A DNA stretch of 64,000 nucleotides from Litomosoides sigmodontis. Its lineage: Eukaryota > Nematoda > Chromadorea > Rhabditida > Onchocercidae. Below the pieces are notes generated by a model that was given only the letters and a program-made list of their open reading frames with translations, had not been told where the DNA came from and did not search any database. The translations under genes and the position numbers were made by a program. The first letter of the stretch is position 1. Each line of letters opens with the position of its first letter. The stretch lies in contig OY718803.1 in the NCBI GenBank assembly GCA_963070105.1, positions 7,173,823-7,237,822 on the forward strand, read 5' to 3'. Positions 1-12,300 of this stretch are shown piece by piece.

Positions 1-367
1 TTATATCCAGCATCCGCTCATCATTGCATCAGGGAAGAGTAAGGTTTTGCAGGCCTGTAGTGTGATCACTCCCTCCTCAATTTATGAAGGATGATAATTC
101 ACGCTTGCAAACATTCACTCGATCGGTCCTCAACAACTAGCTATTTTAGCAACTAACATGTAGCCGATGAATTTTGCAAATAACCGAAATGGTTGCCTTT
201 ATGTGCGTGTGCCGCATGAAAAACGAAGTTACCATGTTGAGACCGACCATTAGCATGCGTGGAACTTTCACGTAAAATCTTACATCCTAACGTAAGGGAA
301 TTTCTCACCTACTGTTTGCAGGAAGCTGTCAGTTAGACTTTAGAAAAATTAAAAATAAGAGCAATCA

Positions 368-1043
368 CTAAATGGCTGTGCCACATCTCTTTTCATTCAA
401 ACAAATAAGTAGATTTGGGAGAAATATTTTCGGTTCATTCTTCATTGGTCTCCAAGAACAAAATAATTCACGAAATGTTGTAGGAGGTGTGCGGTTGTGC
501 ATATCTTCCACTTGTCGGTGCAACTCTTCGATATTCTCTTTTCGAAATTCATCTGCTCTGCTCCATCTGCGCAGAAGCGATGAATTCATTAAATAAGCCT
601 TTACCTTATTTAACGCTTGAAATTTCTCGACTATTATAACATGAAAATTTACTTGCTTATCAGGCAGACGCTTTCATAAAAATTGGAAACTTTCAGCTTT
701 TCACCATTCGTAAATTTCCCTTAAATTTGCCACTTATCAAATAATTAAATAAATATGTGATAGGACAAAATTAAAGCATTAAATTAGTGAAAATTTTATA
801 AACCGGCAGCTTCATAATAACATCTTCAAATTTCAGTTATAATGGGGATAATCAGAATAACTTTCATCATATCTCACCTTATCGATACTTGCTTCACGCA
901 GTATTGCCAAGGAGAATTAGAAATGAGTCCTAAGCATCTTTGGTTTAAAGCGGTAAAATTTCTGCACATCGCAAACATCAACTCTAAACAGTTTAGAATT
1001 TAAAAAGCAGTTTAGAAATCCTGCTAAAAATTTTGAGCTCACC
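368..1043 (-). CDS. Small unrecognised protein, at least three exons, 5' end unresolved
   Basis: I do not recognise this gene. Three exons on the minus strand join in consistent phase 2: 1043 down to an unresolved 5' border, 961-878, and 566-368. The two introns (81 and about 311 bases) both have GTGAG donors and CAG acceptors. The last exon is charged and helical (WSRADEFRKENIEELHRQ, then DMHNRTPPTTFRELF) and ends in a TAG at 370-368. The middle exon reads NFTALNQRCLGLISNSPWQY. A basic, Ser-rich start followed by a short charged body would suit a small mitochondrial protein, but that is only a guess. No ATG is visible in frame in the first exon, so another exon or a different start must exist upstream of about 1110. 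Confidence 0.45.
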
Positions 1044-1109
1044 TTAACACTTTGGAGTTACTTTTTGAACCAATGCGGAAGAACGATTTGTTATATGCAC
1101 TGAGAGATA

Positions 1110-3518
1110 ACGGAAAATGAAGGTAATAAGCAAGGAAATAATTTCCGGTTTGTAGCACTACAAACGAATGCAATGTACCGGACGGACAACGAGTTCCCCT
1201 CTTTGTAGCATCAGTCGGACACTCACCGGTAGAGGATCAACTGTTGCAAATGTGAACTGTCCACCGAATAAGTTTTTTTTTCTTTTTCTCATACGACTGT
1301 TATTCGTTTTACTGATAATAGAGATTGGAAAAGCACCGACATAGACAAGTAATATGTGGAAGAGTTAGGAAGTAAATTCCAGCAAGGAAGTTAGTTGTGA
1401 ATTTACTACATCAAAGGAAAGCGAATATTCATGTCAATACTACAAGCAAGCAGAAACAGGTGAACTGACACAATTCTGCTGCTGCTTCGGGTGAGCAACC
1501 GTTATTATTCCGTAAACGATGTGAGATGTATTTTTCAACGTGAACTTTTTGCTCTCTTGGACACCCGTTTATTAAGATGAATTCAGGACAGGTAGAGAGA
1601 TCAGGCAAAGTTTGGGGAGGAAGTTGAGAGCAAAAGAAAATAATTGGAACTTTTTTACATGTTTAGTTTGATCTTAGCAGTAATTCTAGCGAAAGTTTTC
1701 AGGAAAAAGTGCTATCAATCGATGAATCGCTTAGAATATGAACAGCGTCCGCTGCATGATTTAGCTGTCGAGCCGATGTCGGCTCTTTTCTTTGCATTCA
1801 CGTTTCTTATTAATATCTTAACAATTAAATTATTCTATAATGATTTAATCAATGCTATCATCTTCGTCTATCAGATGTATTCCGGCGTAACACAATCGAA
1901 ACGCCCACAGTTACAGCGTAATTTACTACGAAATATGGAAGAAGTTAGTTTCCTTTCTTTCTTTCTTCTTTCCCACGCAGTAAAACGAAATGTGAGGTCA
2001 GCTACACGTTGCTGACTTCAACGAAGACATCTTGCACAAGTTGGATGAAAAAAGCAACCATTAAATGAAATATAATTTATTCATAATTTCGTTTAAGAAT
2101 ATGCAAAAATTATGAGAAGCTTATGATACCGATTAGCTGCGTGTAGAGCTTTATCAGCAATTGTGCAAATTTCAGATAGCACACATTTTAGTGTAAGCTT
2201 AATAAGAATATACGTGAACATCGCAGTAATGAAAGTGAAAGTGTTATATTTTTGTAGAAAGTTATCTCGTGGAATACGTGCACTGATAGCAGCATGAAAA
2301 TGATAACCTATTTGATAGAAGGAAGAAGTAGAGAGAATGTTAGCAATACCATGTTTGGATTGGACATTCGGCAGGAGAAGCTTAAAGGGGCTGAGGAGAA
2401 GCAGCAGCCTTTGCGAAGTGACGCCTTGGCTAAACACTACGACAGAAGCGAGCGATTGCTTCGACAGGTCACTTTCATTACATGCCTTATCTGCACATCC
2501 CGTCATTCTGTTACAGATAGCGAGCAGCTTGAACCTTCTCTATAGGAATGGTATAGAAATGGCACATTGATGAAAATTGCTCACTCACACAGGCGTGCTC
2601 GGGAGCGGAATCAGGCCGGAAAACAGATACGTAAAACGTTGAAACATCTTTTCGAGCCCTGAAATTCCTCCTACAAATGTCTATCAAAACGCCTGATCCT
2701 CCAAACCACATTGTCTAAATGATAAACACTGTAACACCAGGGCCATTGTTAGCAAGGAAGGTTCAGGACGGGAGTTTGAAAGGTAGATAATTAAGCAGAG
2801 ATGAGCTTTTAGTAATTTTTACATTTTTTCAATTCCCATTTCTCTTTCATCCTATCTTCACAAATAAAGTCACCAATATACATAAAACGAAGATGTATTA
2901 CAGAAAAATTGCTATATTTTTATACTAGTAATGTCTAGCCATCGTCGGATGAGGCATCTATCAATTTCCAAGGTAGTTAGGACTAAATTAACAGCTATTT
3001 TTTATTTCATTTATATCTGTTTCGTTGTTTTAAATTTCATGCATAACAGCCACTTTCGCTTCCAAATTTTTAACACATTAATTACTATAAATTACCCAAT
3101 TGTCATAAATGAACAACGAAATAATCAGCTAGGGAGATATCTAATACTACGATGTATAAAAAGGAGGCACAAAAAACATATCACAGTCTTTCAAGAAACG
3201 AAGCGAACAAAAAAGATCAAAACAAGAGTGGAAAAGTCGAGGAGAACAAATTACTTTAACAGTCATAACTTCGACCTGATTATAAAAACAAATTAGGGCT
3301 TATCTTAAAAAAGGCACGTATTTGCCAATTACCAAAGTGAAGAAGTGAAATAAGTGCCGCATACGAAAAATGAAGCTGTACAGAACAGACACTGGAATTC
3401 TTCAACAGAGAAAAAATATCACAAAATTGAAAGAAATGCATCTAAATAAAACCACAGATACTATTACCCCGAATATTACCATTTCATCCTGTTTATAAAA
3501 CCAATACATCTTCATACC
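1110..3518. other. Stretch with no supported gene
   Basis: This 2.4 kb lies between the small minus-strand gene and the 3' end of the AP-1 mu gene. One plus-strand open frame at 1659-2015 starts with MFSLILAVILAKVF and has two hydrophobic stretches, so it could be a small membrane protein. It has no recognisable family, no clear splice partners and ordinary AT-rich composition, so I do not call it a gene. Other open frames here are short and overlap in several frames. The 3' part, 2870-3500, is very AT-rich and looks like intergenic DNA. Confidence 0.4.
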
Positions 3519-5954
3519 TCATTGCATTCGCAACTGATAATCGCCATTTTGTGTAACGTAACGCACCCACGGCAATGCTTGATAACCACTCTTTTCAATA
3601 ATTTTTAAGTAACGAACCTAAATAATTCTTTCAGATCACATGGTGAAACATAAAATAAAATGAAACACCACACCAATTTTAACAGAAATGACAGAAAATT
3701 ACCTGAAGGCCACTTGTTGTAAAGTATGGAATCTCAAATTTCACTGAAATTGGTGGTTTTCTCTCTGTCTCATCACCTACAATCGATGGCAAAGAAAAAT
3801 GTGCACGCATTAGATGTTCACGACCACCTGAAAATCATCCACTACTTTGTTTGGATAATTAGATCAAAAAATACACAAATTCCTAGAAGATTATGTTTCA
3901 AAAGAAATAAAATCTGAAGCAAAAAATTCCAAAATGTTACCAGGAAAGCTTCGAATCATCCAAACAAATGCACTCAATTCAGGAACATATTTTACTGAAC
4001 CAACAGAAGTTTTGAATTTAGGGGAATCTGCATCACTAGGCACAGGTATAATGATCTCCACATGATTTGCGATAGACTGACGCTTGAATTGAGATTTTGC
4101 CTGAACATGAATGGCAAATGATTACGAATCTTCTTTTAAAGCAAAATTCCTTAACAGCAATGAATCGCTATATAAAAAGTATATAATTATGCATCACATC
4201 ATGAAATTTAAATCACATGGATAAGAGGCATCACCTTCACCATGTATTCAACTCTAGAATGAGCATGTTTCTCCATGCAAGATTCCACCCAAATCAACGG
4301 TTTCACAGTTGTTGTTAAGCGATAATTCATCAATTCAAACTCGCCATCAGGCGGTACGAAACTTATAGTACGATCGTTTTCAAACCGAGATAATCGCACA
4401 CACTGATGAAATTTCACATCTTCTAATTCCACAGCTTTACCTCGTCCTCCTAAAGATTAGTCTCAAATTTCTAACATGCCAAATACTATATGCACAAAAT
4501 GAAGCTAATGATACAGACTTGAATACGTTTGGAAGAGGACTTTATCGTTAAGTCCAAGGCGTAATTCAGGCATTCCAGAGAGCAATACCCGCATCTTAAT
4601 TGTTCCAACAATTTCGCTTCGCAATACGGAACCAGAAGCATTAACCTAGACAAAAATTTATGTAAGATAGAAGTTTACTATGAACCAAAATAAAATCGTC
4701 TGCATTCAAAAAACCCAGTTAGTCTTTCAACATTCATTCTGAGCTTACCAACATATTAACTGATTCGATGACATCAAGAAAAACTTCATTTTTGCGATAT
4801 TTCAAACCATCCGAACGCCACGAGACTGCATTCGTTACAGCCATTGGAGGTCTCGGAGCAACATCGAGCATATATCGTTCTTGTGTGATGTACCTAAAAA
4901 ATTGCCATTGATGCTTAGAAAATAATTTTCTTTTACTTTCTCACAATAATGAAATAATTACTCTTGCAAAATGCGGCTCTCCGTTGTTTGGGGATAACCA
5001 AAATCCATCATCTCATCGAGAAGCTCATAAAATACAACAAAATTATCTCGTACTGATTCCTCTTCAAAATCCTTAAAGGAGATTCGTAAATGAATGCATC
5101 GTGGCAACACGACACTGACAAAAATTGCTATAATCAACTCACAGAAGAAACAAACCTTGAAATACTCACTGAATACTTCAATACATTTATATAGGAAAGA
5201 GAACATCATTACGACATTAACATTTTTCTTTGATATCGAAACAACTGAAAAGACCAAACATTGACAAGTGTAAAATTAGAGAACAAAAAATGATGGCTGT
5301 ATACTTTTCGATCAGTTCATTGAATCTGAGTGACTTCTTCGGTGTTAGAAACATACTAAGATGTGTTCTTAGTATGTTTCTAACACTTGCAGTAGTTGAA
5401 ATGTATGGTAAGATTTTTTCTCAATCTTACCATACATTTCAACTACTGCAAGATTTTTTCTAAATCTTACCGTACATTTCAATTACTGCAAGCTAAGCAG
5501 TAAAGATGATTCAAAATATGATGGAATTATAGTGTTAACGACATTCTATTAGAAAATCACTGAGGAAAACGAAACCTACGAAATATGTTGAGATGCTTGA
5601 CATAAACATAGCTGATATCATGTTTCTGCAACACTGGAGCTAAAAGACCCTCATCCTCTTTTTCCATTAGCAAGGGCATGAAAGAATCGATGACCGACAT
5701 TTCCACATCCCCTCGATAATTTCGTGACATTATCACCTGTATCAAGCAATCACTGTTAGCAATACATGAGAAAACGCCGCAATTTCCACATATCACTGAA
5801 AGTTTGAATAAAAATCTGAAAACTCATTAATCCTACCACACCGTTCCAAATATTCCAACTGCCTTTTCAGTACTCATGCAAAATTGTTTTTTTTTTGAAA
5901 AAAAAAAGTTACATTTCCTTTCAAATCCAAAATAAAAATGGCCGAACATGACAT
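3519..5954 (-). CDS. unc-101: AP-1 clathrin adaptor complex, mu subunit (UNC-101 type)
   Basis: Medium chain of the AP-1 adaptor, which sorts tyrosine-motif cargo into clathrin vesicles at the trans-Golgi and endosomes. Ten exons join in phase: 5954-5913, 5736-5580, 5244-5156, 5071-4962, 4893-4749, 4645-4519, 4449-4235, 4100-3941, 3827-3703 and 3617-3519. They give 422 residues, the length I recall for C. elegans UNC-101. The N-terminal longin-like part has LDLKGN and SRNYRGDVEMS, then FSFLYKCIEVFSEYFK and ELLDEMMDFGYPQTTESR. The C-terminal mu-homology domain has LEDVKFHQCVRLSRFEND, FVPPDGEFELMNYR and the end RYLKIIEKSGYQALPWVRY. The donor of exon 6 (GTCTGT) is weak but is the only one that keeps frame. 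Intron 2 holds an unusual repeat cluster, listed separately. UNC-101 fits better than the paralogue APM-1. Confidence 0.95.
5342..5492. repeat. Nested perfect palindromes plus a 40-base tandem repeat
   Basis: Inside intron 2 of the AP-1 mu gene. First palindrome: 20-base perfect arms 5342-5361 and 5367-5386 with a 5-base loop. Second palindrome: 30-base perfect arms 5386-5415 and 5423-5452 with a 7-base loop, directly abutting the first. The block 5413-5452 is then repeated in tandem at 5453-5492 with three substitutions. Perfect arms suggest a recent origin or continuing gene conversion. Confidence 0.95.
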
Positions 5955-7378
5955 GACTGTTTTTCTGCCGGTAATCGTATATCCCTATGTGAATTATATC
6001 ACAAAACAACCTGAAATATCAAGAAAGGTGTTAAATCATGGCGAAAATAGCATTAAAAACTACCAACGACACTTAAAAAGGCAAATACGCTTTTATTAAA
6101 ACAGAAATCATTGCAAGAAATTTTCAATGGCCAGAAATCTGCTCCTTTAACAGGAAAGATATCTGATTAACTCTTGGAATGCACTACCAGAATTCTACTC
6201 GCTGCTGAAAGAAGCTGAAATTTCTCAAACGTGAATTGTACGTGTGATAATTGACCGCTTTCATCAATTTCATCAAATTGCTGAACATGATTATTAATGA
6301 TTTCGTTGATATTCAACCAAGTTCTGGTGTTAGCAAACCACAAACAGTGTCCTTTGGACTTTTCGGAAGCTATTGAGTTTCGCTATTCAATCAGAGATGA
6401 TCTGACAGTCCAGTAGAGAAGTGTACTTCTGTTTCTGCACGAAGTAATGCTTCAAAAGTGCGATCTTCTCGACCGACTGCATTAGACCGCAGTGCTCCAT
6501 TTGTTACGCCTTTTCAATTCTTCCGTGCCAAGTGACCATGGAAATAACCACTGCGCTCTTCCTGTTGTTGGACAAGAGAATGATTTTTGGTCATTTCTCT
6601 CGACCAATCCCTGTCACTGTTACCTTTCGTTCAAGACTATCATTTCGCAAAAATTTTTTGAGCTACGACACTGTACGTCAGCAAAATAGTTCCTGCATCA
6701 AATGTGTGACTGCTGTGGCAGCTCATAAAAGGAACCGTTCACATTTCCTTTTTGTTTAATTTCATTCCTTTAGTCCAAAACTTCCTTCCATGTCAACCGC
6801 AGCCTTAATTTGAAACCCGAAGCAACGATTACCTGGTTCACAAAGAACGATGACCGACACCAATCGAACCTACCATAGTGCTACCGTAAAATACCAATCG
6901 GTCTAGTAGCTGTCGTCGAAGTGCGAGTTTGAATATGAGTTTCAGTCTAACTTCACGCACGTTTTCCGGCGTGATGTAGCAACGCAGTGGTACTTGTGAT
7001 TTTGTGCAAGCAAAATTCTTTATCGTCGTGTAATAGAGAGGGCACAGTTATTTTATTTCTCTTAGATATCTGAAGTAGAACGTTGAATAGTGAGTGTATG
7101 CTGACGAAAACAATCAAGTAATGAATATGACCAAAAAGAATACCGAGAACAACAATGAAGTGAAGAAGGCGGTAAATCAAGACAGCGCACGGCGTCTATT
7201 TATACATCGACAGAAAAATGGGTGTGTTTTCCTCTCAAAATTTACATATATTCTAACTAGAAGGGAGGATGAAGATTGAAATTATTGAACAAAGTTATCT
7301 GTTTGGAAAGTGGCACTTTTACTTCGACCAAAAAAAATGCGCTGAATTTCATGCCTGATTTTAAAATCGAATATTTTC
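5955..7378. other. Divergent intergenic region between AP-1 mu and eIF2B beta
   Basis: About 1.4 kb between the start of the AP-1 mu gene (minus) and that of the eIF2B beta gene (plus). It should contain both promoters, but I see no convincing core element. An open frame starting at the ATG at 7121 (MNMTKKNTENNNEVKK) is polar and could belong to an upstream exon, but it has no family resemblance and no in-phase donor that leads to the next exon. The frame at 6492-6759 looks random. Confidence 0.4.
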
Positions 7379-7381
7379 AGC
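7379..7381 (+). promoter_or_regulatory. Probable spliced-leader trans-splice acceptor of eIF2B beta
   Basis: The sequence is ATTTTCAG followed by one base and then the ATG at 7382. A canonical nematode 3' splice acceptor one base before the start codon is typical of spliced-leader addition. It also decides the start, because homology to eIF2B beta begins right after this ATG. An unseen cis-spliced 5' exon would be the alternative. Confidence 0.6.
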
Positions 7382-8976
7382 ATGCAAAAATTATCATCTC
7401 ATAAAGTCGCTATTAATACTTTGAATTACATACGGAAAATCGTAGGACTTGGGAAATACAACAATGCTCAGTGAGTCTTGTGGTCATTTCAAATCATTTT
7501 AGTAGTGTGCTGTAGTAAAACCATTCCGAAGGAATTTATATGTATCTTTGACATGTGTGTTGAAGTCCTTTGATTTGGTTAATTACCGTGATAATCATTC
7601 TAGAAATCTTTTTTTAGAGATCTGTCTGAGTTGTTGGAAACCGAAAGAAAACTTTTATTGGAAGCGTTACCATATCAGTTCGTTGTTTCAAACATTATAT
7701 TATGTGTAATCAAGATGATTGGCGAAGAAAACGGTCAAACTAATGCTGTATTTGGAAATCTAATACCTCATGATTCCTTGAATGTTCGGTTACTTTTGAA
7801 TTTAAAGAATGCACAATACACCTTTGCTGTAAAAGTTTCATTTCCCTACACTAAGGGGTGTCATACTTTTAGGAGCTGTGGAAAACCTCAAACAGCAAAA
7901 GAGTCATGGACCCACGAGAACTTCGAAAATCAGCTGTTGTCGCTATCGATGAATTTGCAACCGAAATTGAGAACTGTATCGAAGATATATGTGCTCAAGT
8001 GAGAGTTTTTGTTTAAGGACAGCTACATTAAATGTGTTTTAAACTTTTTGCTTTGGAAGAATGAACATTTGTCGTATTTCTTTGCTTCATACTGGTCCCT
8101 TTTCCAAGAGACCCTTAATAATTACAATTGCAATATCAGCTCTTATAAGTCAATGATAGAAACTGCTTAAGATATCAGTATTTTTTAAAAGTAATTGATA
8201 TTGAAATAACTTTTTGCGCCTTATCTTTTATGGAATTTTGATCTTCGTGTACTGTCATAAACAAGCAACACAACCTTAACTTTATAGGCAAGTGATCACA
8301 TCTGCGCATCTGATGTTATTATAACGCACTCACTGTCGCTCTCATCTACTCTAACGGCTTTTTTCAAATCAGCTCGTAAAAGCCAGAAAAGTTTTCGGTT
8401 ACTGATAGTAGACGACGAAATTGATTCTGATTGCTTATCATCAGTGGATGTTCTAACTGCTATGCAGCGCGCTACCCGAGTTTTTATCTCTGCCGCGGCC
8501 GTGTTCCCAGATGGTTCTTGTTTGGCACCAGCAGGTACTGCTTAGTTTTATGGCGAATATTATGAAAGCCCGATTTATTTTAAGGAGCTGGGAATTTTTT
8601 AGGAGCAAAATTAGCATTTCAGTATTTCTCCAATTATCATATTTAATGCAAAAATGTTGCAGGATGTCTAATGATATGTTTAGCAGCTAAACGGCATGCG
8701 GTACCAGTTTCAGTCTGTGCTTCTTTCTACAAATTTACTCCATTTTTTATAGCAGATATTGATCGTATACACTCTTTTGGTTCTGCTACTGATGTGATAC
8801 CATTCACAGAAATGAAAGAAATGGAAAATGCTCAGATTGTGAATCCTCTCTTCGATCTGATATCTGCAGACCTTATATTACAGTACATATCACATACTTC
8901 TACCTTTACTCCCTCCCACGTTTATCGCTTCATCGGGGATTATTACTACCGTAATCACATTGAAATGTCATTGTAG
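7382..8976 (+). CDS. eif-2Bbeta: Translation initiation factor eIF2B, subunit beta
   Basis: Regulatory subunit of eIF2B, the guanine-nucleotide exchange factor for eIF2 that sets translation rate and senses eIF2 phosphorylation. Five exons join in phase: 7382-7470, 7618-7828, 7873-7998, 8288-8534 and 8663-8976. They give 328 residues, slightly shorter than the human protein (351). The N-terminal helical part has NTLNYIRKIVG and KYNNAQDLSELLETE. The next part has AVVAIDEFATEIENCIEDIC. The C-terminal Rossmann-like half has ASDHICASDVIITHSLS, VPVSVCASFYKFTP, DVIPFTEMKEMENAQIV and a final VYRFIGDYYYRNHIEMSL. The third intron is only 44 bases. The downstream CABIN1 gene has the same orientation, 408 bases away. 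Confidence 0.93.
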
Positions 8977-9384
8977 ATGGAATTTATGTGCAAGGACTTG
9001 TTTGTTATTTTGTTGTCATTAAAGTGTAGTTCTAATAGGTGCTATTTTATTGATATGTTTAATACATATGATATTTGAGACCGTTCCATAACAAAGTCCC
9101 AATCCATATCTTCAGAAGTTTTATAAAAGGCATTATATTGAAGTCACAAGTCTCAAAAAGCGATAATTTCACTGTTCGGTCAATGCATTTTGCGTGCTAT
9201 ATTTTCTTGCTCGGTTTTTTATCGCTGGTCTATTAACTTATTTGATCACTATATGCTCGTTCAATTCGAATTATTTCGTGTTTTATTCAACCTGAGTTAA
9301 CAAGTTAATATTGATACCATAGTAGTGAAATATAACCAATGTTAACGTTTACACTTCAAATATGGGTTTCCGGCTTACGAATCT
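8977..9384. other. Intergenic gap between eIF2B beta and CABIN1
   Basis: An AT-rich 408-base gap between two genes of the same strand. I see no coding signal. The spacing is a little long for a classical nematode operon (about 100 bases), and no clear trans-splice acceptor lies directly before the ATG at 9385, so independent transcription is the simpler reading. Confidence 0.5.
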
Positions 9385-12300
9385 ATGGCAGAGCCGGGTG
9401 ATGCGGTACGGATAGATGATGTGGAAAATAGTAGTGACGATGAAGAAGTGGATGAGGAGGAAAGCAGTACAGAAAGTGATGAAAGTTCAGCTGAAGAAAG
9501 CATCAGTGAGGATGAAAGTGAAGAGAAAAGTAGCGATGATGATGGAGTTGATGACATTAATGTTTGGGATTCTGTGGATGACGGGACACAAACCGAAGAA
9601 GCAGTTGTGAGTTTTTGTAATTCTAGATATCTTAAATAATATGCGAATAACGAATAAGAACGAAATTAATCATAGGAAGCTTCACTGCAAGCGGATTACA
9701 CGAAGGCTCTTAATTTTATCGTAGACGGTCGCAAGCAGAAAGCGCTTACAATAATGGAAAAACTTCTTCAACATCCAATTCTTCAAAAGTTTGAAGTAAC
9801 ACGTTAACTTGTCGTTTTCTTAACTCTATTTTTATGGGCCTAGAAGGGATCTCACATCTTTTTTTCATTTTTTGAATTGCAGTTAATTAGTTTATAAAGT
9901 ATGTACTAAATACTTTGATGAGGTTTGTATATTTAGTGTTACATGAATGCAGCATTATAATATGAGAAGTCATCTCTGATACTACTATTAGTTATAGACT
10001 CTTATTTCTTTATCAAATGTTTGGTCAGTTTATTATTTGTGTGACATTCCATAATTGTATTTATTTTGCAGGTTAATATCAATTCATTCAACTGGGATGA
10101 GGCCAGGAAAGAAGCTTGTGCGAATCAATCTCGTGTATCGGCTATGGCTCGCCTTTTCTCTTCCTTACACTTTAATATCGGTCGACTTCTAGATGATCCA
10201 ATAGATCATTTGCTAAGCGTAAGTTTTTTAATAATCGCAAATAGTCAGTATTTCGTTTTTATCATCTTTTTTTAACTATTTTTTTTTGGTAGATGAAGGT
10301 TGAAAATGTTTAATTAGTTGGTTTTTTGTCTTTATTAAGAATATTACACAGTAGTCCGTTATTTAGAATTATTTTAGCCAAGTTCCATCTTTTTACAAGT
10401 GATGAATATTTATGGAAATATGTGTTGTGTTTTACTTTATATAAAAAGCAATCCTGGTCCTTACTAAGGTTTCTATTTTCATCTATCTATATCGCAGGCA
10501 TTAACCGTATATCCAAATGATGAATATTTATGGAAATATGTGGGAGAAGAATCTCTGAAAGTGCGTGATTGGTCTATGGCATTGTATGCGTTCGGAAAGT
10601 GTTCATCTGCTTGGAGTGTTATTCGTGGGATTCTTATCGCATTGTATAATGCTAATCTATTTGAAGGTTTTTAATCTCTTGTTAATTGTTGCTAAGACTG
10701 TTGCTCACACTAAATAATTAAGTAGATTCATTTAATCTAAAACTTATTTGCCCAACCATTTAATGAGATCAGATGCGGTTTGAAAAGCCAGACTTTATTT
10801 CGATTTTAAATTCCGCCTTATATGATTAGCGGAACGCTTATTTAAGTATTCGAAAATTGATTGGTTTGAACGTTTAAATAATAAGTAATTACTGAAGATC
10901 AATGTGTTAAAAATACTTACGTGCAATTTTGAATAAATGTTATAGTGAAGTAAATTGAGTTCATTAAATATTATCCAAGTACAAAAGCAGGAAAATTATG
11001 CATAACGAAGTATGAACTGAATCGATCCCGGTCATCTTATGCGGCACATATGTGTTGCAGTAGCACTTTGGACGAGACCAACTGGAGAGAAAATGTATAC
11101 CATTTATCAAGCTTTTAATTATTTTAGATTGTCTCTTGAAAATAAAATCTGTATTGGAGTACGACAAGGCTCATTTTTTGGGACGAGTTTTGAAGCAAAT
11201 CATTCGAGAAACAAATTCTTATTGGGAAATGAAATGTCGTCAGATGTTTAACGAAGATCCGGCTTTTGTACAGGATAATGCCATGAAAGTAACCGATAAA
11301 GAAAAGGAATTGGTAAATTCGACCGGCTCTTTTCCCGACCTGTTTTGATTCATGTTTCAATTTGTTAATTTTGAAAATTGATTTTTTTCTTAAAATTACC
11401 CGCTCTTCGTACCTTGCATTTTTGCTGGTTTGATTATTTTTATCTTATATATCTAAGATTTTACCTTATATAACTTGAATAATGGAACTCAGAACTTTGG
11501 AGATAGCTTAAATACGATAAGTGGTTTTTTAACAAACTAAAGTTTATGGATTGTTATTGCAATGATTTGAAATTACTGTTAACATCATTTGCAGATTCTA
11601 AATGAAATAACAAATATTGGGAAATCAATTGCGGACGTTGAACCTGCGTTCAAACCAGTGGTGGTTGACGTAAGCACTTGTTCAGAGTATGTTGTTTCTA
11701 TTGGCTCCAAGCACGATCACTTTTTTTGCTTTTGCTATTTTCCTTTATTTAGATGTTACATTTTGTTCTTTTTTGTTTTTGTTTTTTCAGCATTGCAGAA
11801 ATAGGAATTTATTTGTGTGATATATATGACCGCATCGAATCATTCTCCAATGTAAGTCTTTCACCGAATTGAAAATTTCATTGCGAGGTTTTACTGTAGA
11901 AGTGAAAAGCTAACAAAGTATTAAATGTAGTGGAACATTTTATCAGTATGTTCTGCAGTTCTCAAAACAAGCTGTAGTGGTGTGTGGTTTTAACGCATCA
12001 GATGAGTTCGAGGAGGTCGCTCATGATGTATCTGATGATTTTATGGATTGTGTTAACGTAATTCAGAATTTAATTGATAGAATTGTATCCATAGAAGATA
12101 TTCAACTCGCTTCAAATATTGTAAGTTTTGTTAAATGGATTTATGAATAACCATTGTATTATATCGTTGAGCAAGAGGTATACTGTGTCCGAATGGCATA
12201 CATTACTGTTTCTGAATAATGAATATGTTTACTATTTCATGTACCTCTTAGAAAGCGCAAACGATCAGATTCCAGTTTGGACTGGAGGAGACGTTCCGTT

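Noticed and set aside
1659..2015. Possible small membrane protein
   Set aside because: It has hydrophobic stretches but no family, no spliced continuation and AT-rich composition that makes such frames common.
9375..9557. Serine-rich frame opposite the first CABIN1 exon
   Set aside because: It is the antisense of Asp/Glu/Ser codons; the plus strand continues into conserved CABIN1 exons.
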